Shown: piece by piece, positions 22,942 through 34,558 of the stretch
Layout: the number at the start of each line of letters is the position of its first letter
How positions within the stretch are numbered: position 1 is the stretch's first letter
Source: Saccharum officinarum
Taxonomy: Eukaryota > Streptophyta > Magnoliopsida > Poales > Poaceae
DNA: 64,000 nt
Assembly: GCA_020631735.1 (NCBI GenBank)
Contig: CM036168.1
Coordinates: 103,808,036 to 103,872,035 of the forward strand
Direction: 5' to 3'
The notes under the pieces: model-generated
Database searches by the model: none
Told to the model about the DNA's origin: nothing
What the model saw: the letters and a program-made list of their open reading frames with translations, nothing else
Translations under genes and position numbers: made by a program

Positions 22942-25900
22942 TCACAGGCCTTCGTCGTCGGCAGGAGGAACCACCTCGGCTTCAAAAAGCGAGGCCAGAC
23001 GACTCCCAGGCTCTTCGGCGGCTTCGATCAGCTCCACGCAGGCGTCCTCGTTCTCCTCGTCCGTCCGATCGGGGTCTGTGATGAAGCCCTCGGCAACGAG
23101 CCTCATATCAAACACAAACCCCGAACGGACGACGGCCAGCGCCCTCTTCACGCCGTGATGGAGGCCGTTCCGTATCTTCTCCCGGGCAAGGCGGCCCAGC
23201 GCCACCATCCGTCGGACGAAGGAGTTCCCCGGAACATCTTCCCCGGTGTCGGTGTCGGGCTCGACCCCTAGGCCATCACACACAGTGGTGATCACGCCCT
23301 GGAGAAGTTGGGTCCTCCGGACCTCGGCTTCGAAGAGGCTCTGGAAGGAGTTGGCGCACGATTGGGCCTCTCGGTTCTCTCTCTCCAGCTCTGAAACACG
23401 ACAAACAAATTAGTGCCCAACGCGGGGCCTTCAACGTCGTGACTATAACAACCACACTTACCCTCGACGTGGGTCTGCAGGCCCACGACCTCGTCGCGGA
23501 GCCCCCCACATGTTCGCTCGAGCCCCAGGAAGGCGTTGTCCTTGTCACGGATGGCCGCCTTTAGCGCCTCGACCTCCTGCCGAGCAGACTCGAGAGCTGC
23601 GTCCTTCTTTTGGACGGCTCCCTGCAGCGTCGTGACCTCGGCATGGAAGGCGTCGCGCTGAAGACTGACCTGGGAGACATCCTCCTCAAGCTCCTTCACC
23701 CGCGCAGACAAGGGCTCGAGGTCCCTGCGCGCCTGGGTAGCCTCCTCCCGAGCCTTGTCCAGGCTTGTGCGCATCACGGCCTCGGCCGCCCATGCCTGCG
23801 CCGCCTCTTCCTTCAATATGGCGTATGCGACGCGCAGTTCAGCCATCTCGGCGTTCCGATCGGATAGCCGTTTCTGGGCCTCCTCGACCAGAACCCGTTG
23901 CTGGGACAGCGCGCCCCACACGCCACTCTCGTCCCGGATGAAGAGTGACTTGCGGCGGGAGTACTCCTTCAGCTCCTGAACGCAATTCGAAAAGGTCACA
24001 AATCCGAAGAAAAAACAGCCTATCAAGCGAGCCGACGGGTCGATCATACCTCGGTGGCATCCCCCATACTCCGCACAGCGCCGGACGCCACTCGAAGCAA
24101 CCGGTCGAGATGCTGGCGGACGCCCTCGAGGTACTCCCATCGGTGCACTTCGTCTTTGTCGCTAAGGACAAAGACGGGCTCGGCGTCGGGGTTCGTAGCG
24201 TCCCTGAACTCAAGGGACGCCCCCCCCACTTCGGCAGCTCCGCCTCGACCCGCGCTATCGCCAGCGCGGCGATGTCGGGCCACGAGGAGGACGACCCGGC
24301 CGGGGCGTCTCCCGGTCCCGCGGAAGGACCGGCCTCGCCCGCGGTATCCGCCTCTCCAACGGCCGTCGAGACACCGGCCTGGTCCGCGACCTCACCCCCT
24401 CGACCCCTATCGTTTGTTTTCCCTTGTCCAGGGAGATGTTGTCGAGGGGAGCGTGAGGGCGGGCACTTACGACCGCCGGCGCCACCGGAGCCGGCACCTC
24501 GACCGACGACGGCTCCGGTACCCTCGCCTCGACCGTCGGCACCGCCGGAGCCGGCGTCTCTTCTTCGGGTGCTCCGGATGGGGGCTCGACCGCCCCGATC
24601 TCCACCACGCCCGCTGGCTCTGCCGACGGGCCTTGTCGCGGCTGCGACCCCTTCGCCAGGACCGTCTCTTGCCCCGACACCGACGCGACCTCCTCCTTGG
24701 TCACGTCAGCACCCGCCCGCTCCGCGTCGCGGACGGGTGCCTCGGCCGTCCCCGACGGCCGGGGCCCTGCCTCGACCACGTCAAGAGCCGCCGCCTTTGC
24801 CGGTTCGGCCCCCCCGACGGCGGGCTCCGGGCCGGCAACCGCCGCGGCGTCGGCCGACCCTTGCTGATGTCGCAGGCGCCCTTTCGCTGCCTCGACCTGA
24901 CGGACCCAGGCCGCGTCCTGCTCCGCCGTCCGGTTGAGGACAACGGCGCTGGCTCGCAGCGACTTCACAGGGGTAGGCCCCATTGGCTCCGCCTTCCGCT
25001 TCAGCCTGCGAAGTGAGAAGAATTGTCAGCCGACGGACTTTGGGAAAGGCAGGACAACCAAGTTGAGATACTTACCCGGAAATCGGCACCAAGTACCTCG
25101 ACCCTGCGCGGCTCGAGCCTCCCGGGACGGCCGCTGGTGGCCCCGCGGCGGCCTCACCAGCAGGCCGAGCGCTCCTGGGAGCCCCGGCCAACACACCGCC
25201 CTGCGCCCTTTGTGCTCCCGAGGCCAGCTGGCCTCGGGTCCTTACTCCTACCGGCGCCGCCGCTGATGACGACGCCGGTACCACCGTCTCCGCCCCTGCC
25301 AGAGCTTGCGAGGCCCCGGCTGGTGCGGACGTCCCCGACGACCCCTCTCGCCGGGTCCGGGGTAAAATGGCCCCTCCCCTCGAGGGGCCAGATCCCTTCT
25401 CCACCTTCTTCCTCTCGACCTCCTCGACCACGACGACCGAGGAGGACCCCCCCCGATGGGCTCCAGCAGGGGGCGAATGTCGGGGAGATCCCCAAGCCTG
25501 GTCGCAATCTCATACCGCGACAGGGCATCTTCATCTTCATCGCTGCTGCCGTCGTCCTCCCCCGAGACTGTCTCGGAAGGCGACGGTGACAGGGGCACTC
25601 CGTCGATGGCTTGCTGGCGCCGGCGCTTCTTCAACGCCTCCGCCTTCTTGGCCTTGCGGATCGCCCGCTTCTTGGCCGTCTCCTTGGCCTGCTTCTTCTG
25701 GGAGGCATGCAGGCGTCGAGCCTCCCGGGCGGGCCGGTCCTCCGGGACTGGTGGGCGCGTTTCCCGCAACGCCGACAAATCCTACACACCGGCCTCGACC
25801 ACATCAGCGAAATCCACAGAAAAACAAGAAAAGCAATACCTCAGCCCCGGGATACGTACCACGGATTCGCACCCCTCGGTAGGCCTCATGGGAACCTGAT

Positions 25901-26776
25901 TGGCTTCCTCCGCCTTGAAGTTCCCGACCATCCGGCGAGCCCGCCGGAGAACCTCCTCAAGGGTGAGGGATTCGTGGGACATCCGGGTGCCCTCCAGGTT
26001 CGCCTCCGGAGTCATCTGGTCCAGGCGGAGACGACGCTGGCACAACGGCATCACTCTACGGCGATGGAAGCCCGCAGCCACCGCCGCAGCCGTCAGGCCC
26101 CGAAGGCGAAGCTGCTGCAGCGCCGCCAGCAGCGGATCCAAGCGCGTCTTCTCGGCCTCGGGCACTCCGTACGACCAATGCTCTTCTCGAGCAGTCAGCA
26201 CGCGGCCGGTGTACCTCGGCAACTGATTTTCATCATTGCGGAGATAGAACCAACCCTCGTGCCATCCACTGTTCGAGGAGATGAGTCGGGCCGGGATGTA
26301 TAGATCCGTCCGACCTGATCTCACTTGCAGCACGCAGCTCCCCACTCGGGCCGCGGACAGGACGCCTTTCTCCCCTGCCCTCTTGGCGAAGAGCTCGGCC
26401 TTGAAAAGGTGAAGCCACAAGTTCCACTGTGGCTCCACCCCAAGGTAGCCCTCGCAGACCGCCGCAAAGATGGCGGCCTGCGCTACGGCGTTGGGGAAAG
26501 GTGGTGAAGCTCCACCCGGTAGTAGTGGAGGAGCGCACGCATGAAGACCGACGCCGGCACGCCGAACCCCCGCTCATGAAAGCTGACGAAGCTCACCACG
26601 TACCCTTCGGGGGCACTGGCTCCTGGTGGGCGGGGGGCGGTGCCACCCACTCCGGCCGCGCCGAGTTCGTCCTCGGCCGCAACAGCCCGTCCTCGACCAA
26701 CTCCTCCAACCTCCTCTCCGTCACCGAGGAGGCGGCCCAGTCGTCGGCGGGAAGGATCTGGCTCTTTCCTGCCATC
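22942..26776 (-). pseudogene. Antisense gene of Tat element, six exons, frameshifted
   Basis: Exons inferred from GT-AG sites and matching phases: 26776-25860, 25781-25076, 25005-24471, about 24406-24050, 23975-23462 and 23390-22942. Exon 1 starts MAGKSQILPADDW and carries the plant 'putative gypsy type transposon' domain (Transposase_28-like; HERGFGVPAS, then VEPQWNLWLHLF, then GWFYLRNDEN). Exon 2 has a Lys/Arg-rich helix and an acidic patch, exon 3 is Ala/Pro/Glu-rich, exon 5 is a long coiled coil, and exon 6 ends DEGL. Frame breaks: near 26605, near 26490, at a C run near 25450, and a stop early in exon 4. Antisense genes of this kind are known in Tat elements; their function is unknown. 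Confidence 0.8.
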
Positions 26777-27127
26777 GTGTCGTCGGAAGGGGATGGGAGA
26801 AAAGGATGCGGTGGCTGCGGCAAGACGGGCGGAGAACGCGATGTGGCAGGGGATGTCTAGGGCAAAGGATTGCAGGAATGCGAGTAACCGGTGGGGAACG
26901 GAGACCCCAAGGCCTTAGCTTTATATGCTCGGACGGAAGCCCAACGGCCGCGCGAAAAGTAAGGAGCAGTTTCTCGCGATAAAACCGCTCGCCTAACCGT
27001 TTCCTTATATCTCGCAGGAACTGAGCACGTGGCCGTCCCCACGTCGTAACCATACGCCGATAACGCGCCGGTCTCGCCTCCCGAAAAAACGCGCCCGGAC
27101 AACGAAATATCTCCAGGTATGTCTTAA
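26777..27127. other. Upstream region of the antisense gene
   Basis: No gene. It contains the presumed promoter for the minus-strand gene; TATATAAG-like sequence occurs in the reverse complement near 27003-27010 and a similar AT island near 26918-26926, but neither was proven. Confidence 0.45.
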
Positions 27128-28123
27128 ATGGGTGCGAAGCCCGCAATAAGTCTCGAGGGAGCGAAAGCTGGCCCTCGAACGGGGTTCGACAGCTGCCCTC
27201 GAGCAACAGAGTTAGGGACGACCCAGGGTGCGCCCGTACATGGCCAAGGGCTCGAGCCACGCTCTCGAGGCACCCCAGGACGTATTCGAGGCCGAAGGAG
27301 AAGGTTGTGGTAGGAATCCCTCCGGGGGAGGCATCGAGCCCTCGAATCCTGTCGAAGGGAATCGAGATCCACACGACCACTTCTTGGCATTTTTGAGGGC
27401 GCCTCCGGGCCACTAGCCGACCCCTAACGAACGGGGCACGGGTTCTCACTCGAATTCCCCCGCTAGCAGCTCACCGGAGATCGTCGTAACTCGGGCCCAA
27501 ACGAGGGTAGTGCGACATTCTCCACCCCTCCTCTTTTTTTCGAAAAAGGAGCGTGAGGGTCGCGAAAGACGGCCGGGACTCTGATCGACCTCGTGCGTGC
27601 GAGGCTCGGGGTCCCGACCGCAAAAATGGGTGCGAAGCCCGCAATAAGTCTCGAGGGAGCGAAAGCTGGCCCTCGAACGGGGTTCGACAGCTGCCCTCGA
27701 GCAACAGAGTTAGGGACGACCCAGGGTGCGCCCGTACATGGCCAAGGGCTTGAGCCACGCTCTCGAGGCACCCCAGGACGTATTCGAGGCCGAAGGAGAA
27801 GGTTGTGGTAGGAATCCCTCCGGGGGAGGCATCGAGCCCTCGAATCCTGTCGAAGGGAATCGAGATCCACACGACCACTTCTTGGCATTTTTGAGGGCAC
27901 CTCCGGGCCACTAGCCGACCCCTAACGAACGGGGCACGGGTTCTCACTCGAATTCCCCCGCTAGCAGCTCACCAGAGATCGTCGTAACTCGGGCCCAAAC
28001 GAGGGTAGTACGACATTCTACACCCCTCCTCCTTTTTTTGAAAAAGGAGCGCGAGGGTCGCACAGCAAAAGACGGCCGGGACCCTAATCGACCTCGCGCG
28101 CACGAGGCTCGGGGGCTTGACCG
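27128..28123 (+). repeat. 498-bp tandem duplication in Tat 3' region
   Basis: ATGGGTGCGAAGCCCGC begins at 27128 and again at 27626, and CGGGGCACGG at 27432 and 27930, giving a constant period of 498 bp. The units are nearly identical over ~350 bp and differ more at their 3' ends (27540-27625 against 28040-28123). Translations are duplicated but non-coding in character. Tandem repeats at this place in Tat/Ogre elements are known sources of satellite DNA. Confidence 0.93.
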
Positions 28124-28296
28124 CGACAAAATGTCCCCCAATCGAACACAAACAAGACCTCGGAGGAGTCTCCATACTCCACCGAGGCCTCGGGGGCTAC
28201 ACCCGGCGGGTGCGCTCGCGCGCCCCCACCGGAAAAATCACGACGCTACGACTCCAGTTCTGACTAACCTCTGGGAGAGTGATCACACACTCACCC

Positions 28297-28310
28297 AAAG
28301 GCTCGGGGGC
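28297..28310 (+). other. Polypurine tract of Tat element
   Basis: AAAGGCTCGGGGGC lies just before the 3' LTR (28314). It is interrupted by pyrimidines but in the right place for plus-strand priming; similar CTCGGGGGC words occur upstream at about 28107 and 28188. Confidence 0.6.
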
Positions 28311-28390
28311 TACTGTCGGTACCAACAGTACGGGGGTACCACAGCTATCGCCAAAACACTAACAAAGACCGAAACCAGTAGAAAAGATAG

Positions 28391-28626
28391 CCCGCTCGAC
28401 GGGGCGCCTCGACCGCGTCCCGGCTCCGACTCGTACGAGGCCCGCTCGACGGGGTGCCTCGACCGCGCCCCGGCTCCGACTCGTACGAGGCCCGCTCGAC
28501 GGGGTGCCTCGACCGCGCCCCGGCTCCGACTCGTACGAGGCCCGCTCGACGGGGTGCCTCGACCGCGCCCCGGCTCCGACTCGTACGAGGCCCGCTCGAC
28601 GGGGCGCCTCGACCGCGCTCCGGCCC
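28391..28626 (+). repeat. 50-bp tandem array in 3' LTR
   Basis: Same units and copy number as the 5' LTR array at 4521-4756; the LTR difference between copies is zero in this stretch. Confidence 0.95.
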
Positions 28627-29108
28627 CTCGACGCCCTTTCTTTACCTACCCGGGACAAAAGCCATAGCATTCAATGCGGTTACCTACTACCACCGACCGA
28701 CATGGCTACGGCATGGGTCAACGCGGGAACAATACCCACGTCAAGTCTCACTGTTTTACCGCCCATCCCGTGATGGGAGGTGAAAGCCGTCACTGTATCC
28801 ACCATACCGTGCACTATTCACCATCAGTCACCCTCGAGGGAGGATAAGACAAGGTCCGTCCCCCGCGATACCGGGGATTCGGCCTTATCCATCCGACCTC
28901 GACCCAGCCTCGACCCGGCCCCAACGCTCGACTTAGCTCGAAGGACGGTATGGCCTGGCACTCTGGGTCTTTTCACCCTCTTGTCCCGCACCACGTCAGG
29001 GTACCCAGGGATGGCCGGCCATCCCGAAGCCACGTCGCTACAGTCAACTCAACAGGAATCGACGAAGCATCGCCTCAAGGCTCCCCTCGACTTGGCCTCC
29101 TCTCGCCC

Positions 29109-29116
29109 TATAAAAG
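29109..29116 (+). promoter_or_regulatory. TATA box of Tat 3' LTR
   Basis: TATAAAAG, copy of the box at 5239-5246. It could drive read-out transcription into the flanking solo LTR. Confidence 0.65.
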
Positions 29117-29424
29117 GACAGGCCAGGGCGACGAATGGAGGGGGGAGAAAAAACACGAAGCGGCACGGAAAAAATGCGAAACAACCATCTTTCTCCTTTT
29201 TCTCTTTGAGACTTGGGGCTCGACACCCTCTCTCGCCTGCTTGTAACCCCTACACGAGCACCCCGGTGCAAGGAAATACAAACCTCTCTTCCCCGCTGGA
29301 CGTAGGGCCTTCTTTTGCCCGAACCAGAATAAACCCCCGTGTGTTCTCCTTGCATCACCATCCAGGAAAGAGTCACGCAGCATTTACTCGTTGGTTTAGG
29401 ACCCCCTCGGTCCGAACACCGACA

Positions 29425-32400
29425 GAACCTGTACTAGAGCACTCACTTTATTAGGAGCAATCAATATTAACCATAGCAGGTATAAATTGAGGCAACCTTT
29501 CCATCGTGATCCAATTAACCATCAGTTCAATTTAATTGAATCTACGTTGCCGCTGCTCAAGTCAAGTGCTCACTAACCGGGAGCGACGGCGATTCGAATC
29601 GAATTCCTATCCAGCTGGAGGGGTATTTCTAACACTCACCGTGCAGACCCCTGCCAGGGTCGCACAGGCCACCTTTTCATATGATTCAGGAATCACGGGT
29701 CCGAATGATGTCGCGACCCCAAGGGCGACACTCTGCCAGGTGATAGTGACTCTAACCCCCCCTTGGTCTCACGCCAATGTCCCTAAGCACATCCTTTCTC
29801 TCCTCCAAGAAGCAACCTACCATTCGATTCCCGGCCTGAACCACATTACTCGGCTTCACGGTCGGAACGGCTTATCCGGCCAACTAAGTGTTAGACTGCG
29901 TTCAACATGACTCAAGGACGTACAGCGAATCGGTCCTTAAACAACTCAGACGGGGATAGATCCACACCCAAGACCTCCATGCCTTGTCGCTTCACTATCA
30001 TCATCCCGCCCGGTCTCATTTCATTTTATTAACACATGGTTCCATTCCACGATAGCAAATATAGCCAACCGTGCCATATATGAATATCCCTACATCTCGC
30101 AGGTGACAGGAAATCACCTGACTTCTACCGCTTAAAGCAGGGCTAAGCATCTACTCGATCCTAGTCTATGTAGGATTCAAGGATTCATATATCTGGACAA
30201 GGAATGATATAATGCAGCAAGGTTTTCAACCAACTCCTACCACTTAATGCAACAATACTTATAACATATATAGAATTAATTGCTTTGAAGATAGGAGGCT
30301 TATAATGCTCCGGGGCTTGCCTGGGATCCGACTCAAGTTAGAGTATGTCAGATGAATTCGCTTGGCGAGCACCTTCCAATCTACCACTTGTCCGGTCCTT
30401 CGATCTTCGGGATGGATCCACCAACTCCATCTTCGGGTTTGGCTCCACCTTAGATCCTTCACGCGTTTCTGCTAGCGTACCTAAATGAGGTGCAACAATG
30501 CATATGTATGAATGCATAGAAATGCAATAAACAAAGTAATCATACAAGCATACCAAAGTTCACATAAACCCTAGAGCTAATTAACTTAATCCTCATTAAG
30601 ACATAATATAGAAGAGGGCTAGCACATCAATCACGAAACAAGTCTCACAAGATCACAGGGTACCACCCAAGTATCATCAAAGATATGAGTCACACTTCAA
30701 TACCCAAGCATGACAAAGTTAATCAAGTATTAGAACTAGAAATTGCTACCTTCTGGACATACATACAGTAGCTCAGTAAATCAATCATAACTGGAGTTCC
30801 ATAAGTCCAAATGACTTGCAAGAAGACATTCTGGAAAGCTTAGGAAATTATCTACATTTCATTTATAATCATCACAGCATGATTCCAAAGTTTCACATAT
30901 TGAATTTACACAAACACAGAAACTGGTCTAGCAAGACAGAGAGTAAGCAATTCTGTACCCTAACTTTAAACAGCTATAACTCCTAAACCACATTGTTAAA
31001 TGCCACCAAATTTTAACAGAAGCTAGATACATAAATTATATACAACTTTTGTATAAATAAGTTTCACAACAAAGCACATTATCATGAAGAACTTTGTTAA
31101 GTTCCCAGATCTGTCCAGAAACCTCATCGGCAAGAAAAATAATTATTAACTTATGTTGCAAATACATAATTGGGCAAAACCAACTTTACCAACATTTCAC
31201 ACATGGCTAAAGAACACCATAAAACCTAGTGTCCATGACCAAATAAATTCTTTTAATGCATTTCTTAATTTATTTTAGATAACAAGGTGACTTAATGAAC
31301 ATATACCAAAAGTGCACAATAACTTCTACAAAAATTACAGTGGCTCACATATCCTCTCAATAGTCTACTATACAAATTTCACTCCATTTGGATATGTATA
31401 GCAACCTCTATGAAAAAGACAAGTTGCTAAAGCAAGGATTCATGTGAGAGCAAGATAAACCAATAACTCACTCATACTTCAACCAATACTCATGAAATTT
31501 TTACCACACATCAACTATCACATGCGTAGCATGCCACAAAAATTTCACTTCATTTGGAGCCATAGATCTGCAGTAATGGAAAATAACAAATTCAACTAGC
31601 ATTACAACCTTACTGCACAAATCTATTTCTACCGCAAAATATGGAAACTAAAACATGCCATATTATAGATCTAATGCATAGAGAATTTCACAAGGATTCC
31701 AAAAAGTCCTCATTTACTATTTTACGAATTTTCTACGATTTACTATGAATTTCCAAAGTTTCACCCGATTTACAACAAATAGGTCCCTCGAGGCACTATT
31801 CACTTGAGTCAATGACATTGCATTTAAGCCCTTCCCTTTAGTCGAATTCTAAGACGAAGTCCCTGATGCGAATTTTTGAAGGGCAGCGCAGGAGCTCGCT
31901 GTTTGCCGGCCGGAGGAAGCTTGTCGGCGGCGGTGGAGTGGTGGTGGAGCATCAGCAGGGTCGCGCGCACTCGCACAGGGCTTTGGCTTGGCCGGCATTG
32001 TCCTGGGAAGGTCCAGCCACGTGCACGGGCGGCATGCCACGGCGGCGGCCGGCTATGGCAGTGGCGAGGCGACGCGGTAGTGGCGTTGTACAGCACGAGC
32101 GCGGAGCTAGGCATGGGGAGGCCGAGGGGCAGCAGCGCTGGCGGCAGAGCTTCGCTCGGTGGCGTGCCTAGGAGGGAGTCCAGCCGCGGGCAGCAGCTGC
32201 ACGGCCGCAGCCAGTGCGAGCGGCAACGGGAGCTGACCGGCGGCATGGAGAGAGCAGGAGAGGGAAGGAGAAGTGAGAGACAGAGAGTGGAGAGGAGTGT
32301 GCCGGTCTTTTAGTTGAGTAGGAAGGAGGCGAGCTGGCGAACGGCACAGGCACTGGAGGCCACGCGGCAGCGAAGCGCTGCAGTCGGTCGGCCATGAACA

Positions 32401-33486
32401 TTACTGTTCATCAAATTCAAATCTTCAATTCTACCTTAAAAACGCGACTGAACATCCATCTTTGTCCTTTCATATCTCCTAATACGTTTAGTTTAGGCAC
32501 AAACGGTAGTAACAAATGTTGTAGAGCTATATGAGGACTACCAGTTTGCTTAAAGGTTTTTGGTCTAACTCGGATTATATTGGAAGATATAGAGCTGCAA
32601 AGTAGGGCTCATGAAACTGAAATTCGACCCCAGCACTTAGAATTTTTCAGGATGGCTAACAGCAGGGAATTTCTGGGTTGTTAGATATTTTTGGACATGT
32701 TGTGCACCTTTTCAAGATTTGTCACCTTTACAACTTTTGTTCCTTATAAAATTTTCTACAACTTTGCTAAAGGTTGCACTGACATGCAAGATCTGTAGCA
32801 AGCACTTTTTAAACAGTCAAATGAAAGGGGTCTAGATAGAGGACAAGTCAAACTATCAATTGGAGGCTTAAATTGCCACTTTTGTCTACATGAACATTGT
32901 TCCAAAAGTCGTCCTAAGTGTAACTAAGGTTGTTTAGAGGCTAACCAACCACTTTACTTAGGGGTTACATGAGTGTACAAGCATCACAAGCTAGAAAACA
33001 ATAAAACAATACAATGCATCAATTGTTTCACCACCTTGTTTTAGTTGTTTCAATTTGTTGTTGCAATGTACATGTTTCATAGATGTGTTGCATATGTGGC
33101 ATTGGTATGTTGCACGAACTCAAGTTGCTATCAAAGTCACTTCTTGAATTATAAAACATGATTCAGTGTTTTAGGGTAGGTTTCAGTTATAATTCAAACA
33201 AGACTTTGGCTTATCATTTCATGTGACTTTTTGATTCCAAATTGCATGAAACTTGTCCAGGGATCAATATGGATAGGTACTAAGGTGAGACACCTGAAGA
33301 TATTGCAATACATCACCCAAGAATATATCTTGAAAAGGGGCCTATATGTAAAGCAATGGTGCAACTCCAAGTTCATATTAGGGTTTATTTCCATAGGGTT
33401 GACTTTGGCATCGTCATCTCCACTAATCTGTCATATTTGAGCTCAAACCCACTACTTAATTGGTGATAAACACCTAGGGTGTTACA
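29425..33486 (-). mobile_element. Large solo-LTR-like element, part 2
   Basis: Continuation of the element begun at 3801, ending GGTGTTACA at 33486 before TAATT. No conserved retroelement protein is seen. A GC-rich island (about 31850-32390) stands in otherwise AT-rich sequence. Read on the minus strand it follows a CTAAAAG box (around 32313) and holds the start of a 140-codon ORF (32246-31824) with no recognised domain. This looks like the promoter-leader part of an LTR (inference). Confidence 0.6.
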
Positions 33487-33491
33487 TAATT
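33487..33491. other. Right TSD (TAATT) of the solo-LTR-like element
   Basis: TAATT right after GTTACA; the left copy is at 3796-3800. The MITE sequence continues directly on the far side. Confidence 0.85.
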
Positions 33492-33580
33492 AATCCATGG
33501 TTGGACAAATTTTACCGAATAACAACGAAAAGTGCTACAGTAACTTTTCACCCAATTTTTCTCAACTAAACGCACCCTAG
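33492..33580 (+). mobile_element. MITE family A, copy 1, right half
   Basis: Continues the MITE cut at 3800: AATCCATGGTTGGACAAA, then AACGAAAAGTGCTACAGTAA, ending CAACTAAACGCACCCTAG. Its terminus is the inverse of the left end at 3641. Joined length is about 249 bp. Confidence 0.85.
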
Positions 33581-33690
33581 AGGCTGCTAGTCTAGCAGTG
33601 GTAGAGGCCTGCGGCCCCGACAAGATCTGTGTATTACCGTTCGCGATCAGCATCCATTCCCCATTGTTTAATGCACTTTTTTCGAATTAG

Positions 33691-33932
33691 CGCCTTGTTT
33701 AGATGCATCCCAAAGTTAGAATTTTTTCACTCTCTCTCCATCACATCAATCTTTGGACGTATACATACAACATTAAATGTAGGTAAAAAAATAACTAATT
33801 ACACAGTTTAGTTGGAAATCACGAGATGAATCTTTTGAGCCTAGTTGGTCCACGATTGGACAATATTTGTCAAATAAGACGAAAGTGATACTATTCATCG
33901 GGTTAGAATTTTTTGCAATCTAAACAAGCCCT
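33691..33932 (+). mobile_element. MITE family A, copy 2
   Basis: GCCTTGTTTAGATGCATCC at the left and CTAAACAAGCCC at the right form terminal inverted repeats. The core has ACATTAAATGTAGGTAAAA, GAGATGAATCTTTTGAGCC and CGAAAGTGATACTATTCAT. It contains no ORF of note. Confidence 0.85.
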
Positions 33933-34558
33933 AGAGTTAAATGCATGGCAAGCCCCTGAACTTGTTTAGGTGTGTCACTTAGGTCCCTGAACTTTAAAAA
34001 CGTGTTTTTGGCCCCTTAAACTTGTTAAGTGGTACACCACAGGCCACTGAACTTTGAAAATACATTTCTAGCCCCTGAACTTGCTTAGGTGTGTCACTTA
34101 GGCCCTGAACAGTGCATGCATCCATGCATACGCGAAATGAGAAGGATTTCTACAGTAACAGTAATACCGGTTTTGTCTTTTTTATTTATTTTTGCTGAAT
34201 CTTTAAAAAATCATAGTAAATCACAGAAAAATCATGAAATAAAAAATCCAATTTTGTTGGACTCAACAAGAGTAGATCTACACAGTGAACATAAAAAGAC
34301 AAAACCGGTATTACTGTAGCAATACCACTGTTGCTGTATCAATCCTTCTCGTTTCGCGTATGCATGTATGCATGGCACTGTTCAGGGGCCTAAGTGACAC
34401 ACCTAAGCAAGTTCAGGGGCTAGAAATGTATTTTCAAAGTTCAGGGGCCCGTGGTGTACCACTTAACAAGTTTAAGGGGCCAAAAATGCGTTTTCAAAGT
34501 TCAGAGACCTAAGTGACACACCTAAGCAAGTTCAGGGGCTTGCCATGCATTTAACTCT
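33933..34558. mobile_element. Long-armed foldback element (~626 bp)
   Basis: The left arm (about 33933-34185) is nearly the reverse complement of the right arm (about 34291-34558); the outermost bases are AGAGTTAAATGCATGGCA and TGCCATGCATTTAACTCT. The AT-rich loop is about 105 bp. A transcript would form a ~250-bp hairpin. No TSD is clear; it abuts MITE copy 2 directly. Confidence 0.9.

Larger units (their letters stand above)
4444..29424 (+). mobile_element. Tat-lineage Ty3/Gypsy retrotransposon (defective, hosts a nested Copia)
   Basis: Complete element: 5' LTR 4444-5554, primer site 5557-5575, gag, protease, RT, RNase H, a second RNase H, integrase, an antisense gene, a tandem duplication, a polypurine tract at about 28297-28310, and 3' LTR 28314-29424. 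GAACC flanks it on both sides (4439-4443 and 29425-29429). The extra archaeal-type RNase H, the long 3' region and the antisense gene are known marks of the Tat group (RIRE2/Grande relatives). Without the nested Copia it is about 14.7 kb. The LTRs differ at two of 1,111 positions, yet the coding regions carry several frameshifts, so it was probably copied with proteins made by another element. Confidence 0.95.
28314..29424 (+). repeat. Tat element 3' LTR
   Basis: 1,111 bp, TGTCGGTACC...CACCGACA, offset 23,870 bp from the 5' LTR. Two C-to-T differences from it, both at CpG. The TSD GAACC follows at 29425-29429. Confidence 0.97.

Noticed and set aside
23945..25016. Long plus-strand ORFs (about 320-330 codons) in the Tat 3' region
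   Set aside because: Pro/Arg-rich shadows of the antisense gene, which has splice sites and recognisable domains on the other strand.
31824..32246. 140-codon minus-strand ORF as a host gene
   Set aside because: It sits in the presumed leader of a long LTR, has no domain, and its codon use is that of a GC-rich island.
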